Shown: one piece after another, positions 61,923 to 64,000 of the stretch
Layout: the number at the start of each line of letters is the position of its first letter
Position numbering within the stretch: position 1 is the stretch's first letter
Source of the DNA: Sordaria brevicollis
Taxonomy: Eukaryota; Ascomycota; Sordariomycetes; Sordariales; Sordariaceae
DNA length: 64,000 bases
Direction: 5' to 3'
Assembly (NCBI GenBank): GCA_033439795.1
Contig: JAUTDP010000011.1
Coordinates: 1,240,001-1,304,000, forward strand
Made by a program: the position numbers and the translations under genes
The notes under the pieces: generated by a model
Seen by the model: only the letters and a program-made list of their open reading frames with translations
Database searches by the model: none
Told to the model about the DNA's origin: nothing

Positions 61923-63926
61923 TCAAACAACCTCGTAAGTGTAGAATCCGTTCCCTTCTCCCGTTCCGAGCACAGGGTCCGAAGTGTCGTTTGCCATGTT
62001 GTGTTGGGCCACCTCGGCGATAGTGCGCAAGAACTTTGAGATACGAGGGAGGTACTCCCTTTCGACTTTTGAAGGGTAACGATGCTCCAGGTTGGTATTC
62101 AACGGGGGGCCGTTGACATACGGGTCTTTTCTCAAGTACCCTGCTCGCTCTTCCACGCCGGCCCCAGCTCTTTCATTGAACCATGCGTCGACATCCGGGA
62201 AGAATCCTTTCTTCTTGAGCCGCTCAATGTTTCTTCTCCAGCGCCCCAAACGATACATGTAATCAGATCGGTCAACCTTTCTGGGAGCTGCGTTTCCGGT
62301 ATCACTGCTCACGATACCCTTATCGTTTCCACCAGAGCGGCTGTTGCTACCGCTGTCAAAGTCATCTTCAGATGAAAGGTAAGTATCATGAGATTCGTCA
62401 TGAACCCAAAAAACTCCAGCCCTCCGAAGCTGCGTTGCGGTTCTGAAAAGGACGAGTCCATGGAGCTTCACGGACCGTACGACGTCATTGGCTTGAACCT
62501 GGAACGGTGCCAGGTAGACTTCTTCTACCTCTGCCTTGACGTCGCTGACAATGTCCCAGCTGATACTTAGATCTTTCAAGATGAGCGCATCCAAGTCCAA
62601 TCTGTCCTTGAGTGTCATATCGGACATCATGAAGCCGTCATCAGCAGCAGTAACTTTTACACGAAGGACTGGGCTTCGTAGTCTGATGGTACCCCCGCAA
62701 GCAACGGAGCCAAAGGGGTTTGCTTCGGCCTTTGGTCTTGTCTTGGCTTCCAGAACCTCAGCCAAGGCATCAATGAATTCAGTGGTAGAGTCTGCCCATA
62801 GCTCGGCAGATTCTGACTTTTGATTCAGTGAAGCCCAAGACCACGAAGGTGCTATTTCTGTTATCCTTTCCGTGCATGGGCCTAAAGGGTGCCATAAAAG
62901 ACTCTGAACAAGGCGATAGGACCACAAGCCGGCATGATATGTCATGCCACTCCATATACTACCAAGCTGCTGTGCGAGACCCGAAATAGCCACAAGCCTA
63001 TCTGACGGCTTTGTCAGTGACCTGGTGAAATATGTCATGACCATTCGGTCCCATGCGCGCTTTCGCTCGGAGTCGACTAGCTTGCCCTCGACAAGGATTT
63101 CCCAGTCAGGTCGAAATATCGTACGGTCCCTGTCAGATCTTTCCACAGAAACCGGAAAGGTTTCATTTGCTTCACACGTGGTGCATTCCCAATGCAGTTC
63201 CTTTCGACCAAAGATGAGGGTACGTCGCGGCAAGAGCTGTTCCTGAAACACCCATCCACGGGTGTAAAGAATGAGTCCGTCTCGGGGCATGTTCGTATGC
63301 TCGCTTTTGTAATCATCCATCAAGAACCGATTATTTCCGAAAGGTATAGAAAAAGGTGCGAGCGAGAGGGGGTAGCGTCGGTAGAAGAGGCCACCGCTAG
63401 AGTCGGATGAGGCGCCTGCGGCCAAGTTGAGAGCAGAGTTCCGGTAGACTTGGTGCATTTTGGCCGATTCCTGAACCCAATCCTCATCTCCAGGTGAATT
63501 CTGGATGATGCAGAGAGAATCGATCCAAATAAAACGGAAGTTCATTCGTCGAGTGATCTCGATAGCATCTCGAAAGGTCTTTGGGAGCTGGCTTAGTTGA
63601 AAACCGTTCAGAAACGTAGCATAGTTTTCTGTCAATAGTCGGGTCGGAACTCCTTTTGTGCCCCAGCAGTGACTCAGGGTCAGGTAGGGCTCCTCAACAA
63701 AACCGGGCTCCTTGGTTTCGCATATCCGGACATGGGTTTCTCCAGTAATTCCAACAGCGATTAGCCGGGCCGGCCATATAACCTGGGAATTCGGGTTTTG
63801 AGCGGCTTTGCAGAGAGTGTGCGAGCGGCAGTTCTCCATCCACTTGAGCGCTTGTTTCCAGCTTGCATCGCCTACTGTACTGAGGGCGGTTGGGAAACCA
63901 CGACCTAGAGAGAGCATGTCTGTCAT
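61923..63926 (-). CDS. HET-domain protein, probably 5'-incomplete at the window edge
   Basis: 667 codons are open from Met at 63926. All three blocks of the heterokaryon-incompatibility (HET) domain are present: YLTLSHCWG, then RFIWIDSLCIIQNSPGDEDW with MHQVYRNSALNLAAGASSDS, and RGWVFQEQLLPRRTLIFG. The C-terminal half has no recognised repeat or NACHT domain. HET proteins trigger cell death on fusion of incompatible strains. The coding sequence may continue upstream: minus-strand GTAAGC at 63977 and TGCAG at about 63945 resemble intron ends, though 35 nt would be too short, so the true N-terminus may lie beyond 64000. Confidence 0.88.
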   Translation of the reverse strand: MTDMLSLGRGFPTALSTVGDASWKQALKWMENCRSHTLCKAAQNPNSQVIWPARLIAVGITGETHVRICETKEPGFVEEPYLTLSHCWGTKGVPTRLLTENYATFLNGFQLSQLPKTFRDAIEITRRMNFRFIWIDSLCIIQNSPGDEDWVQESAKMHQVYRNSALNLAAGASSDSSGGLFYRRYPLSLAPFSIPFGNNRFLMDDYKSEHTNMPRDGLILYTRGWVFQEQLLPRRTLIFGRKELHWECTTCEANETFPVSVERSDRDRTIFRPDWEILVEGKLVDSERKRAWDRMVMTYFTRSLTKPSDRLVAISGLAQQLGSIWSGMTYHAGLWSYRLVQSLLWHPLGPCTERITEIAPSWSWASLNQKSESAELWADSTTEFIDALAEVLEAKTRPKAEANPFGSVACGGTIRLRSPVLRVKVTAADDGFMMSDMTLKDRLDLDALILKDLSISWDIVSDVKAEVEEVYLAPFQVQANDVVRSVKLHGLVLFRTATQLRRAGVFWVHDESHDTYLSSEDDFDSGSNSRSGGNDKGIVSSDTGNAAPRKVDRSDYMYRLGRWRRNIERLKKKGFFPDVDAWFNERAGAGVEERAGYLRKDPYVNGPPLNTNLEHRYPSKVEREYLPRISKFLRTIAEVAQHNMANDTSDPVLGTGEGNGFYTYEVV

Positions 63927-64000
63927 TCGCTAATCCAAATTTCTGCAATGACAATGTGACAACTGTATAAAGCTTACCATGGTTCTCATCTCTGAGATAG

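Overview
The window is from a filamentous ascomycete, most likely Neurospora or a very close Sordariomycete relative. Four things point that way. The gene models have short introns with GTATGT/GTAAGT donors and CTAAC-like branch sites. There is a dispersed single-copy 5S rRNA gene with a T-run terminator. About 18 kb of extremely AT-rich DNA has almost no CpA/TpG but retains CpG, the signature of repeat-induced point mutation (RIP). The gene families present are typical of the group. The species call is an inference.

Layout. Left arm (1-23.4 kb): an intron-containing tRNA-Glu; a very large Lte1-type Ras-family GEF; a small secreted cysteine-rich protein; a secreted feruloyl-esterase-like enzyme with a cellulose-binding module; a 5S rRNA gene; an Lsm14/Scd6 mRNA-repression protein; and a Tcf25/Rqc1 ribosome-quality-control protein. 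Two of these conserved genes (lte1-like and rqc1-like) each carry one apparent frameshift at a CCCC run.

Centre (about 23.4-41.5 kb): a RIP-mutated heterochromatin-like island without intact genes. It contains a dead multi-exon gene or element, a nested AT-rich tandem array, a complete but dead Ty3/gypsy LTR retrotransposon on the minus strand (26653-33915, 307-bp LTRs, 5-bp target duplication), and two further tandem-repeat patches. The rest of the island could not be classified.

Right arm (41.5-64 kb): an Atx1-like copper chaperone, a pirin, a Cap20/perilipin-like lipid-droplet protein, a long stretch with no convincing gene, and an SCP-x type thiolase. Next comes the most interesting locus, 53.4-59.2 kb: a secreted precursor with 12 Kex2-delimited repeats, ten of them carrying the motif WTQIIN, flanked by two genes for single-pass membrane proteins with paired HxxHC motifs as in the UstYa (DUF3328) family. 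This is the gene set expected for a dikaritin-type ribosomal cyclic peptide pathway: the precursor enters the secretory route, Kex2 cuts at KR, and UstYa-type oxidases cyclise the excised cores. The window ends with an unrecognised acidic protein and a HET-domain (heterokaryon incompatibility) gene that probably continues past the right edge.
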